NCBI GenBank assembly: GCA_018398815.1
Contig: CM031622.1
Span: forward strand, 24,654,633-24,718,632
Reading direction: 5' to 3'
Length of the DNA stretch: 64,000 nt
From: Conus ventricosus
Lineage: Eukaryota > Mollusca > Gastropoda > Neogastropoda > Conidae
Shown here: in pieces, positions 11,047 through 23,154 of the stretch
Layout: every line of letters begins with the position of its first letter
Position numbering within the stretch: the first letter of the stretch is position 1
The notes under the pieces: generated by a model
What the model was told of the DNA's origin: nothing
The model's database searches: none
Seen by the model: only the letters and a program-made list of their open reading frames with translations
Made by a program: the position numbers and the translations under genes

Positions 11047-11104
<58 letters not shown>
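11023..11104. repeat. CA microsatellite
   Basis: Near-perfect CA dinucleotide run with a short CGCGCG interruption at 11041-11047, at the left border of the DIRS-like remnant. Confidence 0.97.
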
Positions 11105-11107
<3 letters not shown>

Positions 11108-11109
11108 CC

Positions 11110-12840
11110 TCCACACTTCATTTCCTGTGTGGACTAAGGTCCCTGTGGATCTAGCCAAGACTTCTGTTTTGATTGAGGAGGTGAATTCTCTTCACCAGGT
11201 GGCAGTTTCGGAGCTCCCCTTCCATGCCCTACATTTTTTGTGTGTGTTATCCTGTTCCTCATTCCCAAGAAGAATGGCAGCTGGGCACCAGTGATCGACC
11301 TCAGCTAGCTAAACCTGCATGTTTCCTCTCCCAAGGTTGCCATGGAAACAGTCAGAAGGCTACTAAGCACTTCCATCTTGCCCAGGGATTGGGCCATTAG
11401 CCTCGACCTTTCGGATGCTTATTTCACATTCCCTTCCTTATGACGTCTCAAATGTACAGTTGCTTTGCCTTTCAGAAACGGATCTTTCAAGTTCAAGGCC
11501 CTTCTGTTCATTCTGTCTCCGACTCCTTAGGTGTTCACCTGGTGATTACAGTCATAGCTGCTGTAAGACAGAGAATGGAGTTTTTGTTTTTTAACTATCT
11601 GGGCGACCTCTTTGGATGACCTCCTGCAGAAGGGCCAAAATCCAGAAGCTTGTGCGTGGCCCTAAAGTGTCAAGAACTGGATCAACCCTTTTGCTCAGTC
11701 TATGGGTAAAGGTTCTCATACCCCTCCTTTTGAGACTGGACTTGCTGTCCCAGCTCAGGTCGAGGAAATGCCTCTCAGATCTTTTCTTCCTCTGTCTACA
11801 CCAACTACATTTCAGGCAATACCTCTCTAGTGAGAGACATTTCTGCCCTTCCTACGTGAAAACAGATCATGAGTGGTCAGAGATGGTCAACCTTGAAGGG
11901 ATACAACACAGATAGAAGATCTCTGCAAACTAGCACAGTCAGGCTGGTATTCTCCTTCTGCTGTTGACACTGAAACACTGAACATGTTGCTCATTTGGTG
12001 GAGGATCATCATGATACAGGAAGGGAGGTGAGTACTGTTTGGGGGTTCAGATCAGCCATTTACCATAACCTCCAAGCTTGTGGGGAGAGACCTTGATATC
12101 ACCGTGATCCCTTTCCTTCAGCGTTAGTTATGTACTGCTCATTACGTATTGTAGGATCTAGTTGGTGCCCCGAGTGTAGTATTCCACTTGCCCTGGAGTG
12201 TCTGGCCTCCACTGGGCTTTGAGCTGCATGCCTGTTGTTCTGTCAGGAAACTCACTCTTAAAGCATGAGTTTTTTTAAAAATTTATTGGTACCTTGACCT
12301 CTGCCTGTACAGTGAGTGAGGGTCATGCCTTCTTCAGGGACCCTCAGTCCTTGAAGTGGCACGATGACGGTTCAATCACCATCCCACATGCCCCTTTCTC
12401 TTCGCCAAAACTGCAAGCCCAAAGAGCAGCCCTTGACAACAGGCTTACAAGCGGGCCCCTTCTTTATCTCATCCCAGGCCAGTCAAAGGTGGAGCAGTTT
12501 AACTGTCCAGTCACAGCACTGAAGGAGTATGTTCAGATATTCAGGGGACTGAGTCAGGCAATCTGTGCACCCGTTACAGCTTAGCCGGGCAACACGTAAG
12601 CTCCTGGTTTGGGCAGGTTATTTGCCATGCTTATGTCTGTGGCCAGAAACGGCTTCCTCCTCAAGTGGAGGTAGGCCCCATAAGTTCAGGCCCTTTACCC
12701 CAGTGGTGCCCTCTGGCAGAGTACCATGGTCAGCAACCTTTGTTGGTCAGCAGGCGGGCAGTCACAGACTAGCTTCAGCAAGTTTTATCTGCTTGACTTG
12801 ACTGAAGATATGGATCCACTGACTGCCTCGGGGGGATAGT
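11110..12840 (+). mobile_element. DIRS-like retrotransposon remnant (RT + tyrosine recombinase)
   Basis: Conceptual translation in shifting frames gives a DIRS-type reverse transcriptase start at about 11245-11480: LIPKKNGSW, VIDLS, METVRRLL, then ISLDLSDAYF. This matches the IDL-x-DAY box and the PKKDGGWRPVIDL pattern of DIRS RTs. Further on, about 12020-12800 resembles the DIRS tyrosine recombinase: VSTVWGFRSAIYH, later FFRDPQSLKWHDDGSITIP and CPVTALKEYV (family pattern CPVRALKxY). Many stops and frameshifts make it long dead. DIRS elements integrate through a tyrosine recombinase and leave no target duplication, so ends are approximate. Confidence 0.72.
12294..12584 (+). pseudogene. DIRS tyrosine recombinase fragment
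   Basis: Longest surviving open piece (96 codons) of the recombinase domain of the DIRS-like remnant. It shows FRDPQSLKWHDDGS and CPVTALKEYV, which align with the segment before the catalytic H-x-x-R in DIRS recombinases. The catalytic Arg-His-Tyr set is not recoverable in this frame. It sits within the TRAM1 intron on the gene's sense strand. Confidence 0.65.
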
Positions 12841-14983
12841 CATTGCTCAGACGGTAACATACCCTGGCGTTTTAGACGGCTTTTCTCTGTTTGAATGGTC
12901 TTGTTGCCACAGCACTTTTACCTTTGTTTTTGTGCTGCTTCATTTTACTTTGTGCTTTGATCAAGCCTGCATCGGCATTGCCGGTTTTGTGCAGAAGAGC
13001 CTTTATGTGGATCTTTGTGTTTGTGGGTGCTTAAAGTAGCACAGCTTGACCTCACTTTCACTGTACTTTTTAGGAAGGACTCTTCTACTTTTCTTGATGC
13101 TGGGCTTGAGAATTTTGTTGTTGAATTTGTGCGTATTATTGTCTTTTTGAGTCATTACAAGAGGGAAAGGGGGAACCACACCTTTCACTTTCACACTGTC
13201 ATACAGATTAATGCCTAACGTCTTTGGTACCTCTGTCGGCCAGTTCTACCCTGGGGAACTGTGCAGGGTCATTTTCCTGTGGGATCAGTGTCTCCCTCTT
13301 CAGGTGAGCTGGTTTCCCTCCATCCTTTTCATTAGGCTGGCGTTGTTTGGAGGGGAAAACATGAGAAAAAGGAATTGTACCACTAAATGTGGTTTTAGGT
13401 ACACTTGCCTGTCCAAACACGAAGTCGCCCTTCCATTTCCCCACTTAAGACAGGAAAAATGCAAAAAAATGACCTAATTCGATTATAGCGCAAAGAAGCG
13501 AACTCACAAACGGCAATCGCTCTTGCTGTATATCTGGGTATGGAGGTGAGGTTAGCTCCCTGCTGTCTTAGTATTTTTTTGTCTTTCTAACCTGATGCCA
13601 CAGCAATACTGCAAGTGGGGATAAGGTATTTGTTTGGATAAGTAAGTACATTGTAAAACTGCTTTTTTGTAATGTATATATATATATATACAAATTTTAG
13701 AATTTAAGCTAGGCTGGCAGGGGTTGGCACATGTTTAATCTGTGGTCATGCCTGTGTCTGGTACCTTGGAATCATTCATTCTGTCTGTCTTCTTTCTTTG
13801 GCGACGTCTCCCAAGGTTCACCCGCTGGTGAGATTTTTGCCTAGGCAGCTGCTTTTAATCCCACCCATAAGGTGGCCACATTCTGCCTTCGGGAACGACG
13901 TTCAAATTTAACATCAGTGTGTGTGTGTGCTTTATGTTTGTGTCGTCCATCCCACTGAGATGATGTCAGACTCATCTTAGAGAGGTAGAAGGGGTTTTTA
14001 GAATGGAGGCAAGATCTTAACTGAAAGAGGTCATGCCAAGGACCTAGGTGTGTAGTCAAGTCTTTTTGGAATGACTAAAAAGGGTGTTGGGCCTGCACAG
14101 GTAGTCAATCTAAAGGGAACATCTCTTTCTCTTTGAGGCTTGAGCACTGAATCAACCATTTGAGGGGAAAAAAAGGGGAAGCAATGCAGGCCCCACCACT
14201 GATCATCAGGTTGATGAGGAGAAAAGAGAACAGCATGTTAATGGTTTGTCATGTTTTCCCCCACCAGCCACCACTGAATCCACGTTTTGTAGGAAGATGA
14301 CAGTCCCATTACATGTGTAGTTCTCCACCCCACTGAATCCACGTCTTGTAGGAAGATGACAGTCCATGGTTTTGCCAGTTCCCTCACCACCCACACAAAT
14401 CCATAAGCAACCATATTCAGCTGTTGAGTTCCTCATAATGCGCTGAGGTTTATCACTCGAGCACATTTTTTAATGAAACCCCCATCATGCACCAAATTTG
14501 ACGAGATGAGTGATTGCTTGTTCTTCATTTTCGTTGTCCAGAGGTTGTTTGTCTTGCTTGAAGAAGACCTAAGGGTTCAAACGCAATCGCGTTTTGTCTT
14601 GTGTTTTCGTTTGTTCATGTTTGGTGAATATAGTACTTGAACTTGTTAATGTGAAGTTGGCTTTTAATGTTTTAGTTAGGGTGAGGGTAATTTTTTTGTG
14701 TCCCGCTGGCCTCCATCAAACGCAATCCACTGGACTGCCAGTACATAGACCTGTGCCTCAAACAGCAAGGGAGACACAGGCGCTTTTTGTGTTTGATGGA
14801 GCGAGCAAAGTAGCCTTCATTCATATGGTCTGAAAATCGGGCTACTCAAACATAGTTCCTGGAATATTAACCAGACAAATGTCAGCGACTCGCCAAACTT
14901 GGCAAATGAATTTCCCCCCCAAAATTTTGGGGGGTCATGTTGGCTGTTAAAAAAAAAAAAAAAAAGAGAGAGAAAAACAAATT

Positions 14984-15707
14984 CAGTGTTGATTCTAGGC
15001 GCGTCCTGGCCGAAATCGCGCTGAATTTTCGGTAAAGACGCTTAAAAAGAAGCCTCTGCGTCCCCTGTGACGCAAGAAAAACGAAGAGGACGCGTTATTA
15101 ACCACCAATGCGTCAATACAAAATTGCATTGCGGCTTTGCGTATAGCCACTAAACCGGAAACGATTTCTTCAATGCATCCGGGCGCGCGAATAGTGTGAT
15201 GAAATGTCAATGGTCGCCATGAAGCGAAGGGCCACCCTCTTCGATTTTGCCTTTCAAGGCATAAAAAGCTCCATTTTATCGAGGCAGAAGAATCAGTATC
15301 TTGAAAGAACCTTTGTGAATACGTCTGCAGTTCCCGAGGATTCAGGATCAACATCCACGCCGCCGATCTTGAGATGCCGACGCCAGCGCCGTGCCCGATC
15401 AGTCGAGTGACGAAATCAAAGAAAAAGCAAGCGCTACCACTAGTAGTTGTGATACTCGCACCAAAGAAAGAAAATTCAAAAAAGCTGGCTTACAAAATGG
15501 CCGTGGGTGCAAAATGGAGATGACGGCATGAGGTGTAAGTGTTCTGTCTCTGCTGTATGTTTTGGCTTTTTTTTGATTGCAGTAGAGAAAAATCATTTTG
15601 TCTTCTTGGACCCATTTTTTTAACATGAAGTGTCCAGGGGACCCCTTTTTTTTCACCTGAAGGGGTCCTTGGCCCCCCTTTTTTGTAAAAGTCTAGAATC
15701 AACACTG
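14984..15707 (+). mobile_element. Short hAT-type element with the same termini as the one at 3275
   Basis: 724-bp element with perfect 15-bp inverted termini: CAGTGTTGATTCTAG at 14984-14998 and its complement at 15693-15707. It is flanked by AAATT on both sides (14979-14983, 15708-15712). An internal start at 15219 encodes MKRRATLFDFAF, similar to MKRSSTLFSFAF at the start of the 3659 transposase. Both elements also share a G/C-rich 'GGACCCC/GGGGTCC' block near the right end. It is a non-autonomous relative, keeping only the first codons of the transposase. Confidence 0.85.
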
Positions 15708-16168
15708 AAATTGCATTGTGAGGAATTCTAAGCTCAAACGAGAATGACATAAACTCAACACTTAACTATTACTTGATCTTAAATACGGATCTGGATATTT
15801 CTTATTGATAAAGATCACTTTTGTGAAGGGTATCGAAAATCTTTTTTTGACCTTGATATCAACCCGGATATTTTTTATTGATAAGATCACTTTTATAGAA
15901 GAGGATATGGAAGTCCTTTTCGTTTTCTGCACCCACCTGAACTTGTGTTATTATTCAGTGTCTTCAGTTTAACTTAAAAGACAAATGACAAAATTGGACC
16001 AAAAGCCAATTTTTTGTGTCTTGAATTATGACGATGGGAGTGCCACTGACACATCCAGAATGGGCAAGCAGCTCGAGGTGACAAAAACAGGAACTAGAGA
16101 TGAATGACTGACATTGTTTCCCCAGTTTCAGAACTGAGTAGTGAGCATCTTGTGTGTTGCTGTTGTAG

Positions 16169-16272
16169 GTATGATGGATGATGACTACGATTCCTTGCCA
16201 GAGGGGGATCAGAACACGGCTACTGATAATGACAACCTCCGTGGGCCCTCCAGAACCAAAAGGACCCACTAG
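16169..16272 (+). CDS. TRAM1: TRAM1-like terminal exon E with stop codon
   Basis: Acceptor TGTTGTAG at 16161-16168. Two bases complete a Gly codon, then 33 codons and a TAG stop at 16270-16272. It encodes an acidic, Asp/Asn-rich tail (MMDDDYDSLPEGD) ending in RTKRTH, consistent with the variable, charged cytosolic C-terminus of TRAM proteins. Assigned by phase match with exon D and position; the tail itself is poorly conserved in the family. Confidence 0.85.
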
Positions 16273-17929
16273 GGGACAGCGTGCAGTCCCGTCTTTTGAC
16301 TTGTTTGTTTGAAGTTAGCTATTTTGACTTTGGTTGTTTTTTTTTGGTTGTTTTAAAGTTGCCTGTTGCAACTTTGTTTAGATTTTTTTTTTCATTGGTA
16401 GATATTCCCTTTGTTTCTTTGCCCTTGCTGTATAAAGCTTTTGTTTACTTTTTGGATAACTTCTTTTTATAAATGAAGCCTCTCTTTGTGTTCGTTTTTT
16501 TTTGTTTGCAAGATTTGTGAGATTGAGATATCTGCATGAAATGAGTGGTTATTGAGTGGCATAATTGATGTCTTGTTGGTTGCAACTTCAGTGTTACTCA
16601 TTTTTGTGAAAAGCACTGGCAACAGTTTACAAGCACCACATTTTGAGATTACATTTGAAAATGTATGAGGCTTGTTCAGTTTTCTGATGTTCCTGTTTCA
16701 ACATGAAAGGAATGGTTTTGATCAGAGAATCCTTTGCTTCACCCGTTGATTGTTGGGGAGTTATTGCCCTGTGGTATTTATTTCTGTGTCAAAGCAGGAA
16801 AGCTTTATTTCAATTTGTTTTCTCTGCTGTGAGGAGAACAAACTGTAAACAAAAAAAACAGGCCTGTCAGCAAGTTGTCTGGACAGAAGTGGCTGGTAAA
16901 TAAGTTGTTTTCATGATTTTGCGAATAAGTTGTTTTCACGATTTTGCAAATATGTTGTTTTTACGATTTTGCGAATAAGTTGTGTTATATGATTCTGCCC
17001 TCCACATGTCCCCTGTTGAAAGGAAAAGACATTTCTCCCTGATGGGTATCCATATAAGTGTCCACTGTTGATGTCTGACCTGACTCCAGTTCCACATGAA
17101 TGCCCACTGATGACGTTGGGCATTGGTCAGTGGACTTGGCACAGCTACCCAGCACATTGGAACCATCCACTGTGTGCATGCAGGAGAGGTGAAATCAGGC
17201 AGCATCGCCGCAAAGTCCTGAGGGATGGGTTGCACTCCGTTGCTGGCAGGGTCCACTGGCCCGGCAGTGAGGTCTCCCGGTCATGTCTCGGTGAAGTCAA
17301 CACAGTGGGCCATCTGCAGTGTGGTGCAACATCCCCACTTCGGTTTGTGGAGCAGTCGTGTGAGGAAATGGCTCTGTGTGTTTTACACGTCGTGGAGCCT
17401 GCACAGACCAGAACAGCTGAGTAGGCTCAGGGGACTTGGCAATCAGGGGGGAGGGAAGCAGCATGCTCCCAGCAAGCTTCCCCACGTATTGCAATAGGTC
17501 TGCACCTATTGGTGTCAGGTCTTCTTTTAATGTCGTGTGAGTTGACTTTGATATGGCCCTCTGCAGTCGGCTGGGCTGTAAGCAACATTACCTTACCTTA
17601 CCAGGTCCACAGTCCAAACAGGGTTTTACACTCTTGTTTTTTATTTGTTGTTTTTGAATTCTTGTAATTCTTGGTCTTTTTTGTGTGTTTTTACTTGATA
17701 TTTGGCCATGTGCGGTTGTCTGCTTAACACATCAGTGAAACATTTATACTTTGATGCAAAGAATTTGTGATTTGACAATCATTGTTAGTACTTGAGCGTG
17801 GACATGGAATGTCTCGGCACACATTTTCAAGCGATTGAAAGGATGAATGCACTGGAGAAAGTACCTGCCTATACTGATGTAGAGAGGCCACCAAAACCCT
17901 GTCACCTTCCTTCTGTGTGACAAGTGAAA
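16273..17929 (+). other. TRAM1 3' UTR and downstream flank
   Basis: T-rich sequence following the stop. No perfect AATAAA occurs until 17944-17949, which belongs to the first satellite unit, so the polyadenylation site is unassigned. A three-copy ~25-bp repeat (GATTTTGCGAATAAGTTGTT) lies at 16917-16981. About 17050-17600 has higher GC and ends in a TTACC tandem tail (17590-17602); this looks like an unclassified old retroposon. Its open frames do not resemble a known protein. Confidence 0.5.
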
Positions 17930-19331
17930 AACTTGTGAAATTTAATAAAACAGATTTTTGACCACAGATCTTCTATGAACAATGCAAAATGTCTTTGAGA
18001 ATTATAGAAAAGAAAAAAAAAAAAAAAAAAAATCTACGTTTTGGTCACAGACCATCTTTAGGACTTGGACATAAAAAGAATACAACAGATTTTTGACCAC
18101 AGATCTTTTGTGAACAATGCAAAATGTCTTTGAGGATTGAAATAGAAAAAAAAAAAGAACAAAATATGTGTTTCGGTCATGGACAGTCTTCAGGACTTGT
18201 GACATAAAGAATGAAACAGATTTTTGGACTGCAGATCTGTGAACAATGCAAAATGTCTTTGTGAATTTTTTTTTTTTTTTTTAATCTACAATGTTTCGGT
18301 TATACACCGTCTTCAGGACTTGTGACATGAAAGAAATAAAACAGATTTTTGATTGCAGGTCTTCTGTGAACAATGGAAGTATCTTTGAGGATCAAAATAA
18401 AATTTAAAAAAAAAAAAACAGAACAAAAATGTACAACATTTTGGTCTTAGACCATCTTCAGGACTTGTGACATAAAAAGAATAAAACAGATTTTTGACAG
18501 CAGATCTTCTATGAACAATGCAAAATGTATTTGAGGATTAAATAGAAAAAAAAAAAAAAAAACAATCTACAATGTTTTGGTCATAGACTGTCTTCAGGGC
18601 TTGTGACATAAAAGAATAAAACAGATTTTTTTACCATGGATCTTCTATGAACAATTCAAAATGTATTTGAGGATTAAAATAGAAAAAAAAAAAAGAACAA
18701 AAATTTATGTTTCAGTATAGACCGTCTCAGGACTTGTGACAGGAAAAAATTTAAACAGATTTTGGACTGCAGTCTTCTATGAACAATGCAAAATGTCTTT
18801 GAGGATTATAATAGAAAAAAAACGAACAAAAAGCTACAACGTTCTGTCATAGACCGTCTTCAGGACTTGTTTACATACGAAGAATGAAACAGATATTTGA
18901 CCGCAGATCTTCTGTGAACAATGCAAAATACTTTGAGGATAAAATAGAGAAAAAAAAACAAAAACAAAAATTACAACATTCGTATAGACCGTCTTCAGGA
19001 CTTATGACATAAAAAAATTAAAACAGATTTTTGACTGCAGATCTTCTGTGAACAATGCAAAATGTATTTGAGGATTAAAAAAAAAAAAAAAAAATCTACA
19101 ACCTTTTGGTCGTAGACAGTCTTCAGGATTGTGACATACAAGAATAAAACTAGATTTTTGACGATTGATCTTCTATAAACAGTACAAAATGTCTTTGAGG
19201 ATTAAAATAGAAAAAAAAAAAAAACAAACAATAATCCACAATGTTTTAGTCATAGACAGTCTTCAGAACTAAAACAGATTTTTTGTCTGCAGATTTTCTG
19301 TGAACAATGCAAAATGTCTTTGAGGATACAA

Positions 19332-19363
<32 letters not shown>

Positions 19364-21255
19364 CTACAACGTTCGGTCATAGACCGTCTTCAGGACTTAT
19401 GACATAAGGAGAATAAAACAGATTTTTTATCCGCAGATCTTCTGTGAACAATGCAAAATGTTTTTGAGGATTAAAATAAAAAAGAAAAAGAAAAAAACCC
19501 AGAACGATAATGTGCAATGTTTCGGTTCATAGACAGTCTTCAGGACTTGTGACATGCTAAGAATAAAACAGATTTTTTGACCGCAGATCTTCTGTGAACA
19601 ATGCAAAATGTCTTTGAGAATTGAAAAAAAAAAAAAAAAAAACTACAACGTTTCAATCATAGACCGTCTTTAGGACTTGGACATAATAAAGAATAAAACA
19701 GATTTTTGACCGCAGATCTTCTGTGAACAATGCAATGTATTTTTTGAGGATTAAATAGAAAAGAAAAAAAAACAGAACTAAAATCTACTTTCGGTCATAG
19801 ACTGTCTTCAGGACTTGTGACATACAAAGATTTTTAACCGCAGATCTTCTGTGAACAATGCAAAATGTCTTTGAGAATTAGAATAGAGAAGAAAAAAAGG
19901 AAAAGAAAAAAATCTCAATGTTTCAGTCATAGACAGTCTTCAGGACTCGTGACATACAAAGAATAAAACAGATTTTTGACCGCAGATCTTCTGCGAACAA
20001 TGCAAAATGTATTTGTGGGGAAAAAAAAAATCTACAATGTTTCGGTATACACAGTCTTCAGGACTTGTGACATAAAAAGAATAAAAAGATTTTTGACAGC
20101 AGATCTTCTATGAACAATTCAAAATGTCTTTGAGGATTAAAATAGAAAAAAAAAAAAAATCTACAATGTTTCGATCAAAGACCATCTTCAGGACTTGTGA
20201 CATAAAAAGACTAAAACAGATTTTTGACCACAGATCTTCTGTGAACAATTCAAAATGTCTTTGAGGATTAAAAATAAAAAAAAAAAAAACAGAACAAAAT
20301 CTACAATGTTTCAGTTAGACAGTCTTCAGGACTTGTGACATGAAAAAATTTAAACAGATTTTTGACTGCAGATCTTCTATGAACAATGGAAAATGTCTTT
20401 GAGGATTATAATAGAAAAAAAAAACAACAGAACAAAATCTACAACGTTTTGGTCATTGACCGTCTTCAGGACTTGTGACATATGAAGAATAAAACAGATT
20501 TTTGACCGCAGATCTTCTGTGAACAATGCAAAATGTCTTTGAGGATGAAATAGAAAAACAAAAAAAGAAAAAGCTGCAACATTTGGTCATAGACCGTCTT
20601 CATGACTTATGACATAAAAGAATATAACAGATTTTTGACAGCAGATCTTTTATGAACAATGCAAAATGAATTTGAGGATTAAAATAGAAAGAAAAAAAAG
20701 AAGAAACATCCACAATGTTTCAGTCATAGACAGTCTTCTGGACATGTGGACATACAAAGAATAAAACAGATTTTTGACCGCTGATCTGTGAACAATACAA
20801 AATGTCTTTGTGGATTAGAATAGAGAAAAAAAACAACAGAACAATAATCCACAACGTTTCGGTTATAGACCGTCTTCAGAACTTGTGACATACAAAGAAT
20901 AAAACAGATTTTTGACTGCAGATCTTCTGTGAACAATGCAAAATGTCTGTGAGGATTAAAAAATTTTTTAAATATGAAAAAACAAAAATCTACAACGTTT
21001 GGTCATAGACCATTTTCAGGACTTATGACATAAAAAGAATAAAACAGATTTTTGACCGCACATCTTCTATGAACAATGCAAAATGTCTTTGAGGATTAAA
21101 ATAGAAAAAAAAAAAAGAACTATAATCCACAACGTTTCGGTCATAGACAGTCTTCAGGACTTGTGACATACAAAGAATAAAACAGATTTTGACCGCAGAT
21201 CTTCTGTGAACAATTCAAAATGTCTGAGGATTTAAATAGGAAAAAAAAAAAAAAA
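17930..21255 (-). repeat. ~130-bp satellite array, left block
   Basis: About 25 tandem copies of a ~130-bp unit. On the minus strand each unit reads CTGAAGA, a short hairpin (CGGTC-TAT-GACCG), then GAAACG, then a T-rich tract and a conserved segment around GAAGATCTGCGGTC. On the plus strand each has GAATAAAACAG, a variable A-run and CAATGCAAAATGTC. A-run length and point differences vary from copy to copy, giving old, unhomogenised units. A SINE interrupts the array at 21261. Confidence 0.93.
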
Positions 21256-21260
21256 AAAAT

Positions 21261-22094
21261 CAGCCACCGTGGCGAAGTGGTTAGCGTCGCGGACTCCCAG
21301 CTGGGAGGTCGTGGGTTCGAATCCCATCAGAGTCATGTTGGGTTTTTCTGCCTGACCGGCTCCTACCCAGAGTTGAGTTTGCTGCGGACTCAGTTGGGAA
21401 GACTGGGACCACACAGTCGAGTCTCATCCACTTAACGGATGCGTTTCTGAGAGTGTTGCTCAAATTTTCATGACCAACACTGCAGGTGCCTGTATTCTCT
21501 CGGGCCTGGTTGATGCCGGGATATATTATGAAAGGAAGCGTTAGAGTACGACCCTGTCATGTAGTCTCAGACCAAAATGGAAATCCGTAGCATCATCTTA
21601 ATCATCCTCATTCTCATCGATCAGCATTAAAAAAAATGTCTCAAATTCTGTGGCCCTTCATGCCCTGCTCTCATGGTGACCTCAATTTCGATGTCGTCTT
21701 CACGTCTGTGGCCTTGGTTTGGTTCCGTCGGGTCACCAGTATCGGCGAGCCCATGGGGGCTGTCGTTGGACGGACGTGGTGGCGCCCTCCGGAGGAGAGC
21801 TCACTCACGCCGGCTCCGCGACAAAGCAATTATTGTCGTCAGTAGGGGCTTAGTAGGTGGTGTCCTGCGTATGTTAGATCAGAACAGGCGCCACTGAACA
21901 CCACCGAAGTGACTCGGCAGCAGTGCAGTGTCTCCTCCGGTGGGGTGCCTCTTGACGACTTGACATTGACTGCTCCCTGTGGATTGCTGGTGGCGGGGCT
22001 GCGGCGGGGCCGACCGGGCTGTGGCTGTGGACGGGGTGTCGAAATGAGCGGCGTGGGTGCACTGCCTCTGAGGTGGCGCAGAGGTGGGATAGCA
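21261..22094 (+). mobile_element. tRNA-derived SINE inserted in the satellite
   Basis: A tRNA-like head starts near 21262, with A box TGGCGAAGTGG (21270-21280) and B box GGTTCGAATCC (21314-21324). A ~750-bp body follows, ending at an A-run. The body from 21335 to about 21700 is clearly related to the sequence at 32857-33230, including CTTCATGCCCTGCTCTCATG (21656-21675 and 33177-33196), so this is a dispersed family. It inserted in the A-run of a satellite unit, which hides the target duplication. The GC-rich 3' part (21750-22090) may be a separate module. Confidence 0.8.
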
Positions 22095-23150
22095 AAAAAA
22101 AAAAAAAGAAAAAAAAATCAGAACAAAAATCTACAATGTTTCAGTATAGACTGTCTTCGGGACTTGTGACATGAAAAAATTTAAACAGATTTTGGACTGC
22201 AGATTTTGACCGCACATCTATAACAATGCAAATGTCTTTGGGATTGTAATAGAAAAAAAAACAGAACAAAAATCTACAACATTCGGTCATAGACAGTCTT
22301 CAGGACTTATACATAAAAAGAATAAAACAGATTTTTGACAGCAGATCTTCTGTGAACAATGCAAAATGTCTTTGAGGATTAAAATAGAAAAAAAAATCTA
22401 CAATGTTTGGTCATAGACCGTCTTCAGGACTTGTGAATAAAAGAATATAACAGATTTTTTGACGGCAGATCTTCTATGAACAATGCAAAATGCCTTTGAG
22501 GATTAAAATAGAGAGAAAAAGAAACATCTAAACGTTTCGGTCATAGACAGTCTTCAGGACGTGTGACATACAAGAATAAAACGATTTATGACCACAGATC
22601 TTCTGTGAACAATGCAAAATGTCTGTGAGGATTAAAATTTCAAAAAAATTGAAAAAACAAAAATCTCAACGTTTGGGTCATAGACCATCTTCAGGACTTA
22701 CGACATAAAAATACTAAACAGATTTTGACGGCAGATCTTCTGTGAACAATGCAAAATGTCTGAGGATTAAAATAGAAAAAAACCCAACAGAACTATAATC
22801 TACAACGTTTCGGTCATAGACAGTCTCAGGACTTGTGTGACATACAAAGAATAAACAGATTGTTGACCACAGATCTGGAACATTGCAAAATGCCTGAGGA
22901 TTAAAATAGAAAGAAAAAGAAATCTGCAAGGTTCGGTCATAGACAGCCTTTAGGACTTGTGACAAAAAGAATGAAACAGATTTTTGACCGCAGATTTCTG
23001 TGTACAGTGTAAAAAGTCTTTGGATGAAAATAGAAAAAAAAAAAAATCTACATGTTTTGGCCATAGATTGTCTTTAGGACTTGGTCATAAAAAGAATAAA
23101 ACAGATTTTTGACCACAGATCTGTGAACAGTGCAAAATGTCCTTGAGGAT
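22095..23150 (-). repeat. ~130-bp satellite array, right block
   Basis: About eight further units of the same satellite, more degraded than the left block, with several deletions inside units (for example at 22200-22230 and 22860-22890). The array ends at an inverted unit starting near 23155. Confidence 0.9.
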
Positions 23151-23154
23151 TATG

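Larger units (their letters stand above)
10353..16168 (+). other. TRAM1 intron D-E
   Basis: 5.8-kb intron. It contains CT-rich DNA at 10560-10620, a CA microsatellite at about 11023-11104, a decayed DIRS-like element (11110-12840) and a 724-bp hAT-type element (14984-15707). 12840-14983 holds no recognisable gene; it includes an AT run near 13675 and a two-copy 80-bp repeat at 14262-14370. After 15707, two degenerate copies of a ~85-bp unit with GATATTT and GATCACTTTT lie at 15780-15905. Confidence 0.75.

Noticed and set aside
17068..17497. Frames of 65-118 codons downstream of TRAM1
   Set aside because: Three frames on two strands are open across the same GC-rich patch, which ends in a TTACC-type retroposon tail; no protein motif seen.
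21262..21334. Possible functional tRNA gene
   Set aside because: Good A and B boxes, but it heads an ~830-bp retroposon with a sibling at 32857.
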